Below, piece by piece: positions 1 to 5,269 of a DNA stretch of 5,840 nucleotides (the stretch's first letter is position 1; every line of letters begins with the position of its first letter). Source of the stretch: an uncultured Clostridia bacterium (GTDB lineage Bacteria; Bacillota; Clostridia; Oscillospirales; Oscillospiraceae); assembly GCA_947177005.1 (NCBI GenBank), contig CAMWSZ010000215.1:1-5840 (forward strand). The letters are read 5' to 3'. A program made the position numbers and the translations under genes. Under the pieces are notes generated by a model. That model searched no databases. It was not told where the DNA came from and saw nothing but the letters and a program-made list of their open reading frames with translations.

Positions 1-62
1 TTCTTTGTCCTCTGGCCTTTCCGGATCGCTCTGGTCCCGGGCAGGAGGACGATTTAAAATAA
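1..62 (+). other. GC-rich left edge, possible 3' tail of a rightward gene
   Basis: The first 50 bases are GC-rich like the coding parts of the window, and composition drops sharply to AT-rich after about position 51. All three plus-strand frames are open from the edge and close between 55 and 66. The frame ending in TAA at 60-62 gives a polar tail (ending GQEDDLK), which looks most like a protein C-terminus. No start codon with a ribosome binding site is seen on the minus strand here. The product and even the coding nature cannot be decided from so short a piece. Confidence 0.2.
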
Positions 63-103
63 AATAAAAATATATGTGCCGTGACTTTAACAACATCCCG
101 GCA
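61..103 (-). terminator. Weak terminator-like hairpin, leftward
   Basis: Read on the minus strand, TGCCG (103-99) can pair with CGGCA (81-77) around a 17-nt loop, followed by a long T-rich run (about 76-61). The stem is only 5 bp, so this is a weak candidate. It would end transcripts moving left, such as read-through from folC or a transcript from the possible promoter at 144-172. Confidence 0.25.
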
Positions 104-108
104 GAAAA

Positions 109-132
109 ATGGGTAGTCCGTCTGAGTCCCAT
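109..132. terminator. Small hairpin, possible bidirectional terminator
   Basis: ATGGG (109-113) and CCCAT (128-132) form a 5-bp stem around a 14-nt loop. On the minus strand it is followed by five T (109-105); on the plus strand by CTTTCG with a matching A-run on the left side. It could end a rightward gene finishing near position 62 and also act leftward. The short stem keeps confidence low. Confidence 0.3.
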
Positions 133-143
133 CTTTCGTTAAA

Positions 144-172
144 ATAATATCAAACTTTCTGTTCCTTGACAA
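144..172 (-). promoter_or_regulatory. Possible leftward sigma-A promoter
   Basis: On the minus strand TTGTCA (172-167) and TATTAT (149-144) are separated by exactly 17 nt, a good match to the housekeeping -35/-10 pattern. Transcription would start near 137 and run left into the two small hairpins at 132-109 and 103-61. No leftward gene begins in the remaining bases, so it would serve a small RNA or a gene beyond the left edge, or be a chance match in AT-rich sequence. Confidence 0.3.
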
Positions 173-208
173 GCGGTAATTTTGACAAATTTTTAACAAT
201 GCCGTTGT

Positions 209-257
209 ACAAATCAAACAATATCCGGCTGCGGGTCTTCCGGGGGAACCGCCGGAT
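209..257 (-). terminator. Terminator of the folT-folC operon
   Basis: Twenty nucleotides past the folC stop, the minus strand has ATCCGGC (257-251) pairing with GCCGGAT (229-223), a perfect 7-bp stem. The loop can form an inner TTCC/GGAA hairpin. It is followed by the T-rich run ATTGTTTGATTTG. Position and orientation fit an intrinsic terminator for the folate operon, although the T-run is interrupted. Confidence 0.5.
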
Positions 258-276
258 TTGCCTGAAAACGGTGGTC

Positions 277-1545
277 TCAGGAAGCCGTGAAGCAGTCCCG
301 CACGTCGCCGCTCATATACAGCGACCCCAGCGCACAGACGACACCGTCTTTCCCGGCGGCGCGGACCGCCTGCCCGACGCCGTTCCGCACATCGCCGCAG
401 GGCGTAGCCTGCGCGCCCATTTTCCGGATGCGGGACGCCAGCTCCTCCGCCTGCATGGCTCTGGGATTGTTGGGCCGCACGGTAAAGAACTGTTCCGCCA
501 GCGGGACGATCAGGCCCAGAATCGACTCCACATCCTTGTCGGCCATTACACCGGTGAGGAAAATAAATTTTTTGTCCGGGAAAAGGCTTTGCAGGCTGCT
601 GGCGGTGGCGCTGATGCCGTGGGGATTGTGGCCGCCGTCCACGATAAAGACCGGGTCCCGCTGCAAAACCTCAAACCGTGCGGGCCAGCGCGTAACCGCC
701 AGACCCTTCCGGACCTCGCTGTCACTGATATGCCAGCCTTTTCCGCGCAGCACCTCCACGGTTTCCAGCACCACGGCGGCGTTATTCATCTGATATCTTC
801 CGGCCAGAGGAATCCGCAGGTCGGACCAGTTTTTGTAAGAGAAGCTCTGCCCCTCCAGGTCAAATTCTCCGGGGACAATGGCATTGAAATCAGGCTTTGT
901 CAGGGCCGCGCCCTGTTCCTTGCAGACCTGTTCAAAAACGCGGTCCGCCTCCGGGTTTTCGCCGTAGGCCACCACGCTGCCGCCGGGCTTGATGATCCCG
1001 GCTTTTGCGCGTGCGATATCAGCCATTGTAGGGCCAAGCTCTGCCACATGGTCCAGACCCATTGCCGTGATGACAGCCGCTTCCGGGACGTCAATGACGT
1101 TGGTGGAATCCAGCGCGCCGCCCATGCCTGTCTCCAGCACCACAATATCGCATTTGCGCCGGACAAAATATACCATAGCCAACGCGGTAATCAGCTCGAA
1201 TTCTGTCGGCGCGTCGGACATGCCCACAGCATAGGGACGGATATAAGCAGCCGTCTCCGCCAGTTCGGCATCGGAGATCATCTCGCCGTTCACCTGCATC
1301 CGCTCATTGAATTTGTTGATAAACGGGGATGTATACAGGCCGGTGCAGAAACCGGCTTCCGTCAGGATCGAGGACAGCATCGCGGCGGTGGAGCCTTTGC
1401 CGTTGGTCCCGGCGATATGGATAAATTTCAGTTTTTTTTCCGGATTCCGGAGCATACCCAGCAGCTCCTGGGTACGCTCCAGCCCCAAACGGCTTCCTTT
1501 CCAATCTACGGAGTGGATAAAGGAGAGCGCTTCTTCATAGGTCAT
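277..1545 (-). CDS. folC: Bifunctional folylpolyglutamate synthase / dihydrofolate synthase
   Basis: Cytoplasmic ATP-dependent ligase of 422 aa, the usual family length. It adds glutamate to dihydropteroate (making dihydrofolate) and further glutamates to reduced folates, which keeps them in the cell. Visible Mur-ligase-type signatures: P-loop GTNGKGS (46-52), the folate-site segment YTSPF..KFNERM (71-83), TEFELITALA (114-123), ETGMGGALDSTNVI (138-151), GLDHVAELG (163-171), ARAKAGIIKPG (178-188) with the lysine region carbamylated in this family, and in the C-terminal domain RWPARFE (286-292), DGGHNP (303-308) and LGSLYMSGDVR near the end. The common TSPH is TSPF here. The ATG at 1545 is preceded by AGGTG with 8 nt spacing. 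It lies 43 nt downstream of folT on the same strand, so the two are very likely co-transcribed under the THF riboswitch. Whether it has both activities or only the polyglutamylating one cannot be told by eye. Confidence 0.95.
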   Translation of the reverse strand: MTYEEALSFIHSVDWKGSRLGLERTQELLGMLRNPEKKLKFIHIAGTNGKGSTAAMLSSILTEAGFCTGLYTSPFINKFNERMQVNGEMISDAELAETAAYIRPYAVGMSDAPTEFELITALAMVYFVRRKCDIVVLETGMGGALDSTNVIDVPEAAVITAMGLDHVAELGPTMADIARAKAGIIKPGGSVVAYGENPEADRVFEQVCKEQGAALTKPDFNAIVPGEFDLEGQSFSYKNWSDLRIPLAGRYQMNNAAVVLETVEVLRGKGWHISDSEVRKGLAVTRWPARFEVLQRDPVFIVDGGHNPHGISATASSLQSLFPDKKFIFLTGVMADKDVESILGLIVPLAEQFFTVRPNNPRAMQAEELASRIRKMGAQATPCGDVRNGVGQAVRAAGKDGVVCALGSLYMSGDVRDCFTAS

Positions 1546-1588
1546 TTCTTAAACACCTGATTTCTGTTTTAATACGGAATTGTCAAGC

Positions 1589-2194
1589 TTAAGCGCGGGA
1601 GAGGATCTGGCTGACCACCGGCTTATACACCGCACGGTTGACGACTGTCACTACCACGGTATCGACGGCAATCGTAATGGGCTTGGTTGCCAGGCGCTGA
1701 ACAAGGTTCATGCCCAGCAGAGCGGGGAAAGCGGTTGTGTTGCCCATTATCAGGATGCTGTAAAGCGTACTGCCGATAAGGCCGAACAGAAAGCTGTTGA
1801 GGATGCCCACAAGCACGACAGTCAAAACGACCTTCCAGGTATCTTTCGTTTCGGCCATGCTGCTGCGGAAGATGTACTTGGCGCTGATACCGCTGAGCAC
1901 ACCCACGGACAGAGGTCCCAGCACCAGCGGGGGGAACCATGCGCCGTAGCCCTGAATGATGGTGCCCAGGATATCGGCCACCACCGCCACAATGCCGCCG
2001 CATATCGGCCCCAGCCACAGGCCGGCCAGAATAACGGGGATGCTCTCAAAGCTGATGCGCAGGGTTTCGCTCGCCTGAATGCTGAAGAAGCGGGCCAGAA
2101 TGATTTGGATAGCGATGAGGGCGGCCATCATAACCAGATTGCGGGTGGAAAAGACGGTTTCACGCAGGGACTTCTTGTTTTTGCTACGCTCCAT
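1589..2194 (-). CDS. folT: Folate ECF transporter S component
   Basis: Membrane substrate-binding subunit (201 aa, normal for S components) of an energy-coupling-factor transporter for folate. It must join the shared EcfA/EcfA'/EcfT module, which is not encoded here, as usual for group II ECF systems. Sequence signs: a short basic N-terminus (MERSKNKK), then about six hydrophobic segments at roughly 20-38, 52-75, 78-95, 97-110, 121-150 and 168-188. The S-component/FolT-like signature RISFESIPVILAGLWLGP lies at 46-63, followed by D74 in ADILG and the G-rich FPPLVLGPLSVG stretch. The start was set at the ATG at 2194 because AAGGAGG (2210-2204) lies 9 nt upstream. The frame stays open to 2374, but that 60-residue extension covers the structured leader and is not protein-like. 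Folate specificity rests on the THF riboswitch upstream and folC downstream as well as on sequence. Confidence 0.9.
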   Translation of the reverse strand: MERSKNKKSLRETVFSTRNLVMMAALIAIQIILARFFSIQASETLRISFESIPVILAGLWLGPICGGIVAVVADILGTIIQGYGAWFPPLVLGPLSVGVLSGISAKYIFRSSMAETKDTWKVVLTVVLVGILNSFLFGLIGSTLYSILIMGNTTAFPALLGMNLVQRLATKPITIAVDTVVVTVVNRAVYKPVVSQILSRA

Positions 2195-2200
2195 TTTGGG

Positions 2201-2252
2201 TTTCCTCCTTAAATTTCCGCCCCGAAAGCGGGGCAAGTGTTTAGGAGGTAAA
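2201..2252 (-). promoter_or_regulatory. Leader hairpin that can sequester the folT ribosome binding site
   Basis: On the minus strand CCTCCT (2248-2243) is an exact complement of AGGAGG (2209-2204), the folT Shine-Dalgarno core. The helix extends by TTT/AAA on the outside (2252-2250 with 2203-2201) and AAA/TTT on the inside (2242-2240 with 2213-2211), with one bulged A at each junction, about 12 bp in all. It encloses a perfect 6-bp stem, GCCCCG/CGGGGC (2234-2229 with 2224-2219), with a 4-nt loop. When folded, ribosome access to folT should be blocked. This is seen by pairing only; no energy was computed. Confidence 0.6.
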
Positions 2253-2278
2253 GCAGGGCTGCGGCACGATTTCCCCTC

Positions 2279-2337
2279 AAAAAACACATGCCAATCTAAA
2301 CCGGCGGGCAGGCTGCCCAGCAGTGAAGGTTGGCATG
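2279..2337 (-). terminator. Intrinsic terminator in the folT leader (riboswitch expression platform)
   Basis: On the minus strand CATGCCAA (2337-2330) pairs perfectly with TTGGCATG (2294-2287). The enclosed sequence has its own GGGCA/TGCCC hairpin. The stem is followed by TGTTTTTT (2286-2279). It lies 20 nt after the riboswitch and before the folT ribosome binding site, which is the expected place for a transcription-attenuation platform: ligand-bound riboswitch leading to termination. Confidence 0.75.
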
Positions 2338-2357
2338 AATAACATCCGAGGTCGTGC

Positions 2358-2463
2358 GGTAGCGGACGCAGCATTACATCGTAGGCCCTATTTCAAAGGG
2401 GGCCTTTCGTGCAAGGGCAACTTCCCAGCCGCTTGCCACTTTACGCGCAATGCTTACTCTACC
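2358..2463 (-). promoter_or_regulatory. Tetrahydrofolate (THF) riboswitch, folT leader
   Basis: The minus-strand RNA matches the THF riboswitch pattern. Closing helix P1 is GGTAG (2463-2459) with CTACC (2362-2358). P2 is AGCATT (2454-2449) with AATGCT (2375-2370). The conserved 3' stretch TGCGTCCGCTACC is present, as is a hairpin GGCAA/TTGCC whose loop contains the conserved TGGGA, the segment that forms the pseudoknot in known members. A variable arm AGGCCC/GGGCCT completes it. It sits between a leftward promoter and folT-folC, exactly where this class is found in Bacillota. Reduced folate binding is expected to lower expression of the folate uptake genes. Assigned from memory of the consensus, not by a covariance-model search. 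Confidence 0.9.
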
Positions 2464-2512
2464 AATCCTATTTAATTGTATCCTCCGGCGGAGCTGCCTT
2501 TGGACTTTGTCT

Positions 2513-2541
2513 ATCATACACCATATAGCGGAACATTGCAA
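2513..2541 (-). promoter_or_regulatory. Promoter of the folT-folC operon
   Basis: On the minus strand TTGCAA (2541-2536) and TATGAT (2518-2513) are separated by exactly 17 nt. Transcription would start near 2506, about 40 nt before the THF riboswitch. It is divergent from the promoter of the small-protein cassette at 2629-2657, and the roughly 90 bases between them are AT-rich with no recognised operator. Confidence 0.6.
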
Positions 2542-2628
2542 GATATTTCACAAGGATTTTTCAAAAAAATTCCCGGGCCGCAAAATATGAATAATTTGTA
2601 AATTTTCTGACCGTACTTGATTTTGTTC

Positions 2629-2657
2629 TTGAAATATCAAATAAATAATGTTATAGT
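2629..2657 (+). promoter_or_regulatory. Promoter of the tandem small-protein cassette
   Basis: TTGAAA (2629-2634) and TATAGT (2652-2657) are 17 nt apart, and TGT directly precedes the -10 box, giving an extended -10 element. The expected start near 2664 leaves a leader of about 86 nt before the first gene. A 12-bp palindrome, AAATTTAAATTT (2667-2678), lies just downstream of the expected start and could be an operator, but AT-rich palindromes arise easily by chance. Confidence 0.6.
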
Positions 2658-2685
2658 AAGATGCATAAATTTAAATTTGTTTAAA

Positions 2686-2724
2686 AAGGACAGGCTTTCC
2701 GGTCCACAGACCGGGAACCTCCTT
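2686..2724 (+). promoter_or_regulatory. Structured leader hairpin ahead of the small-protein cassette
   Basis: CCGGTC (2699-2704) and GACCGG (2709-2714) form a perfect 6-bp stem with a CACA loop. It is extended by TT/AA, GG/CC and AAGGA/TCCTT pairs (2686-2690 with 2720-2724) with small bulges. There is no T-run after it, so it is not a terminator. Its 3' arm contains CCTCCTT (2718-2724 region), which can alternatively pair imperfectly with the downstream ribosome binding site AAGGTGG (2736-2742). That suggests possible control of translation or mRNA stability. Confidence 0.5.
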
Positions 2725-2749
2725 AAATATAAAATAAGGTGGTGTGAAT

Positions 2750-3091
2750 ATGCCAGATCGGAGTGTAATTCATAAGTATGCGGCAGCCGGTGCCGCAACG
2801 GCAGGTGCTTTGCCAGTAGGCGCGGATGCTGTTGCGCTCGCGGCGGAAGAAGTTGCGATGGTTATTCAGATCGGAAGCTTGTTTGGTATTTCTTTGTCAA
2901 AAGCGGGTGCCGAAGGAATCATTGCAGCATACTTGGGGGGACTTGTTGGCGGAACCATATTTGAAGTCGCTAATGTGGGATATCCCTTCACAATCCCTGT
3001 AAAAATCGCAATTGCAACTGGCGTGATCGAAGGGTTGGGTAATGCTGCTTATAACTATTTTGAAAAATGCAGCGAAAAGGGACAACTTTGA
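2750..3091 (+). CDS. Small hydrophobic DUF697-like protein, first of a tandem pair
   Basis: Unknown function, 113 aa, rich in Ala, Gly, Ile and Val. Segments seen: a short polar start (MPDRSVIHK), a helical stretch AGAATAGALPVGADAVAL (13-30), a second helix EEVAMVIQIGSLFGISL (33-49), a Gly-rich stretch GGLVGG (62-67), then GYPFTIPVKIAIATGVIEG (76-94) and an aromatic charged end (YNYFEK). The pattern of A-rich helix, GA-P-ad, Q-MI-IG-FG and a later helix ending in YFE recalls the DUF697 region found in GTPase-linked membrane proteins, but here it stands alone with no GTPase. It has no signal peptide and is probably membrane-associated. The start is the ATG at 2750, with AAGGTGG 7 nt upstream; a GTG at 2744 lies too close to that site. 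It is followed 36 nt later by a paralogue. Confidence 0.85.
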   Translation: MPDRSVIHKYAAAGAATAGALPVGADAVALAAEEVAMVIQIGSLFGISLSKAGAEGIIAAYLGGLVGGTIFEVANVGYPFTIPVKIAIATGVIEGLGNAAYNYFEKCSEKGQL

Positions 3092-3252
3092 TTAGACGGC
3101 TAATGGAACAATAAAGGAGGATAAATTATGCCTAGCAGAAGTATTGTTCATACGATTGCCCTCGCTGGCGCTGCGACGGCTGGCGCTTTGCCGGTGGGCG
3201 TGGATGTGGCTGCTCTTATGGCGGAAGAAATTGCGATGGTTATTCAGATCGG
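2842..3252 (+). repeat. Direct repeat marking duplication of the small genes
   Basis: Positions 2842-2874 and 3220-3252 are 33-nt copies differing at one base. They encode the shared AEE(V/I)AMVIQIG segment at the same place in both small proteins. Outside this core the two genes have drifted, mostly at third codon positions. This is residual similarity from tandem gene duplication, or a segment kept alike by conversion, and not an insertion-element repeat. Confidence 0.8.
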
Positions 3253-3466
3253 GAAAGAATTTGGTGTATCGGTGGACAAGACAATGGCGAAAGGAATCAT
3301 GACTGCCTGTGGCTGTAGTGTAGTGGGGAGCGCCGTCTTTGCTACCGCAAATATTGGTTATCCCTTGACAATTCCGGCAAAAATAGCAATCGCGGCAGGC
3401 ATCATTGAGGCGGCCGGAAATTTAGTGTATGATTATTTCGAGGAAAAATACGGTCAGTCCACTTGA
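3128..3466 (+). CDS. Small hydrophobic DUF697-like protein, second of a tandem pair
   Basis: Paralogue (112 aa) of the preceding gene; an ungapped hand alignment gives about 64 identical positions, near 57%. The most conserved blocks are AGAATAGALPVG, AEE-AMVIQIG, FG-S, GYP-TIP-KIAIA-G-IE and Y-YFE. The central part differs: Gly-rich in the first protein, TACGCSVVGSAVF here, with two cysteines. No catalytic motif is visible, and a structural or membrane role is more likely than an enzyme. A strong AAGGAGG (3114-3120) lies 7 nt before the ATG, a better site than that of the first gene, so this product may be made in greater amount. The pair shares one promoter and ends at a strong terminator at 3499-3542. 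Possible roles (partner subunits of a membrane complex, stress or envelope protein, membrane-active peptide) are guesses. Confidence 0.87.
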   Translation: MPSRSIVHTIALAGAATAGALPVGVDVAALMAEEIAMVIQIGKEFGVSVDKTMAKGIMTACGCSVVGSAVFATANIGYPLTIPAKIAIAAGIIEAAGNLVYDYFEEKYGQST

Positions 3467-3498
3467 ACGAAACTGCTCTATAAGAAATTAAAAAATTG

Positions 3499-3542
3499 AT
3501 ATAGGGTGACTGCTGTGATGCAGGAGTTGCCCTATATTTTTT
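3499..3542 (+). terminator. Strong intrinsic terminator after the small-protein pair
   Basis: The left arm (3499-3515) and right arm (3521-3537) can form 16 of 17 pairs, with one G-G mismatch and a few G-T wobbles, around a 5-nt loop. The base ATATAGGG/CCCTATAT is perfect, and a run of T follows (3537-3542). An A-run on the left (3490-3495) would allow action in the other direction too. It separates the cassette from the LRR gene. Confidence 0.85.
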
Positions 3543-3666
3543 GCGCTCTGTTTCTTTATAGAGAAGAGAACATCCTCCCTGCATTGAAATGTGAACACAC
3601 GCCATGCAATCCTCCCCAGTAAAGTAAGGTAATATCAGAAACTGTTTTAGGAAAAGTAGCTGCCGC
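3543..3666. other. Non-coding gap between the terminator and the LRR gene promoter
   Basis: AT-rich intergenic sequence. It holds two CCTCC-type stretches and a weak TGCAT/ATGCA inverted repeat. No convincing gene, RNA or promoter is seen here on either strand. Confidence 0.5.
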
Positions 3667-3695
3667 TTGCAATTCCCGGTAAATTATGGTACGCT
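3667..3695 (+). promoter_or_regulatory. Possible promoter of the LRR gene-trmO unit
   Basis: TTGCAA (3667-3672) and TACGCT (3690-3695) are 17 nt apart, with TGG just before the -10 as an extended element. The -10 box is a poor match. The position, after a strong terminator and about 30 nt before the ribosome binding site, supports it. Confidence 0.35.
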
Positions 3696-3733
3696 GTTCG
3701 TATGTAATCAAAATGCTGCGGAGGTGTTCTGTT

Positions 3734-5257
3734 ATGGAATTATCCGGCCCCTATTACGTCTATCATATCATTGCAAATTTTCAGCAGCGGGTAAAGCTCC
3801 CGGCGGCCCTGGAACCTGTCTTGAACCGCGGCGGGCATCTGGAACTGTCCGGCTCCCAAATCACACCGGCTGTTTTGACGGCCCTGCTTGCGGCTGTCCG
3901 GCAGGGAAAGCTGCACAATCTCTATCTGTCGCCCTTCTATCCCATGGCGGGCGGCAGAGAGACCGCAGATCTGGTCAATCAGTGGCCGCAGGCCCGTTAT
4001 ACCCACGGCTGCGGCGTGCTGGTCTGCAACCGGGACCGCTCCGCCGTCTATCTCAACCGCCTGGATGAATTTACTCTGAACCGTCCGGTGCGTTTGCAGT
4101 CCCATACCGGACCTCTCCTGCATCCCCCCGTGATTTTTGAGAATCATCAGGATATGGCGGACACGGTCCGGAATTTCATCCTCACCGGCTCCCTGGACGG
4201 CTCCCGGGAACGTCCCCCGGAGGTATCGGAGCAGCGCCGGGGCGTAGACCCGAATCTGCTGTTTTGGATCGAAAACTGTACCGGATTCCCTGTAGAGAGT
4301 CCGGAGGACCTGAAAAAAGTGACCGGCCTTACAGCAAATTATTATGTTCCCGGCTATCCGGAATTCCCCGGCTGGCTGGCTCCTGAACCGGGAAACTGGT
4401 CGCTGCTGAGCGATTTGCCCAATTTGCAGGTGCTGTTTATGCCGGAAATACGTCTGGAGAACTGGGATTTCCTGCCGCGCTGCACCCGTCTGGAGCGGGT
4501 GGGACTGTCGAATACAAATCTGTCGGACCCGGCGCTGCTGGAGAATATGGCGAACGTGACGTATCTGGAACTGCCCCGCGCAGAATTTCGGGACTATTCC
4601 TTCCTGGAACGCCTTTCCTCTGTGGAAATTCTGGACCTGAGCCGGACCAGTTTCCGGGACTGCGCTCTTCTGACCCGCCTGCCTCAATTGAAACGAGTCC
4701 TGCTTCCTGCGGAACGGCAGCTGGTGCATCTGGAATTGCTGGATGCCCTGCCGCTTCAGGTCAAAACAGACCCCCGCCGGGTGTGCGGAAAGGAGATTGA
4801 CTCCTTTGAGCTGATTCCGGCGCGTCCGGCGGAACCGCTGGACCTGACCCCGCCCTATAAGGTCCTGCATATTGATGCGGACGGCCGGGAGAACGAGGGC
4901 CCGGAGATCACGGAAAAGCGGGTCAAAGAACTGATAAAGGCGGTAAAAAAGGGGAAAATCGAGATGCTGTACGCCTCTTTAGAGCCCTGGGGTGAGGATG
5001 AATACCTGGAGATCGACATTGCGGACGGCTGGGCGGTCCTGAACTATTCCGACAGCGAGGCCGATTGTGATTACTGCATCTACAATCCCGCCCGCGCCGG
5101 AGATCAATCGGACGCCCCGCCGGAAATCGGCGGTCAATCGCCTGTGCCGAAGCAGCACGCCATTGAGGACCTGTCCCTGGCCGCGGACTGCCTGGGTTAT
5201 TTCATTAAGACCGGCTCCCTGTATCCCGGTGCGCACTGGGCTAAATTTTACAAATAA
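3734..5257 (+). CDS. Leucine-rich-repeat protein with a duplicated flanking domain
   Basis: Unknown function, 507 aa, no signal peptide or membrane segment, so probably cytoplasmic. Three parts are seen. The central LRR region (about 222-340) has five repeats whose key aliphatic residues fall at 231, 253, 275, 297 and 319, an exact 22-residue period; examples are LERVGLSNTNLSDPALL and VEILDLSRTSFRDCALL. The N-terminal part (about 35-155) contains ITPAVLTALLAAVRQGKLHNLYLS and ends in VRNFILTGSL. The C-terminal part (about 377-507) contains EITEKRVKELIKAVKKGKIEM followed by LYAS and ends in LGYFIKTGSLYPG, so the two outer parts look like diverged copies of one alpha/beta domain. LRRs usually bind proteins. 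The ATG at 3734 was chosen for GGAGGTG 7 nt upstream; the frame is open to 3686, but that extension lacks a site. trmO follows after 12 nt, so they are probably co-transcribed, without an obvious functional link. Confidence 0.85.
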   Translation: MELSGPYYVYHIIANFQQRVKLPAALEPVLNRGGHLELSGSQITPAVLTALLAAVRQGKLHNLYLSPFYPMAGGRETADLVNQWPQARYTHGCGVLVCNRDRSAVYLNRLDEFTLNRPVRLQSHTGPLLHPPVIFENHQDMADTVRNFILTGSLDGSRERPPEVSEQRRGVDPNLLFWIENCTGFPVESPEDLKKVTGLTANYYVPGYPEFPGWLAPEPGNWSLLSDLPNLQVLFMPEIRLENWDFLPRCTRLERVGLSNTNLSDPALLENMANVTYLELPRAEFRDYSFLERLSSVEILDLSRTSFRDCALLTRLPQLKRVLLPAERQLVHLELLDALPLQVKTDPRRVCGKEIDSFELIPARPAEPLDLTPPYKVLHIDADGRENEGPEITEKRVKELIKAVKKGKIEMLYASLEPWGEDEYLEIDIADGWAVLNYSDSEADCDYCIYNPARAGDQSDAPPEIGGQSPVPKQHAIEDLSLAADCLGYFIKTGSLYPGAHWAKFYK

Positions 5258-5269
5258 CTGGTGAGAGCA

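Noticed and set aside
166..211. Two plus-strand TTGACA boxes (166-171 and 182-187) as promoters
   Set aside because: Neither has a fair -10 box at 16-18 nt, and any transcript would run antisense into folC.
166..1560. 464-aa open frame on the plus strand across folC
   Set aside because: It is antisense to folC, which has full family motifs. The frame is rich in His, Gln and Arg as expected for the shadow of a GC-rich gene, and has no ribosome binding site.
1580..2212. 210-aa plus-strand frame opposite folT
   Set aside because: Low-complexity His/Asp/Ala-rich shadow of a membrane-protein gene read on the opposite strand.
2195..2374. N-terminal extension of folT from an upstream ATG
   Set aside because: The extra 60 residues cover the terminator and RBS hairpin, are not like an S component, and the ATG at 2194 has a near-perfect ribosome binding site.
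2661..2684. Mini-ORF MHKFKFV as a leader peptide before the small genes
   Set aside because: Its ATG lies at or before the expected transcription start (about 2664) and has no ribosome binding site.
2744..2749. GTG at 2744 as start of the first small gene
   Set aside because: It would sit 1 nt from the AAGGTGG site. The ATG at 2750 has 7-nt spacing and aligns with the start of the paralogue.
3402..3605. 67-aa minus-strand frame with GGGAGGA before its ATG
   Set aside because: It runs through the strong terminator and into the end of the second small gene, and has no recognisable protein features.
3740..4870. 376-aa minus-strand frame across the LRR gene
   Set aside because: Gln/Arg/His-rich shadow; the plus-strand frame has regular 22-residue repeats and a good ribosome binding site.
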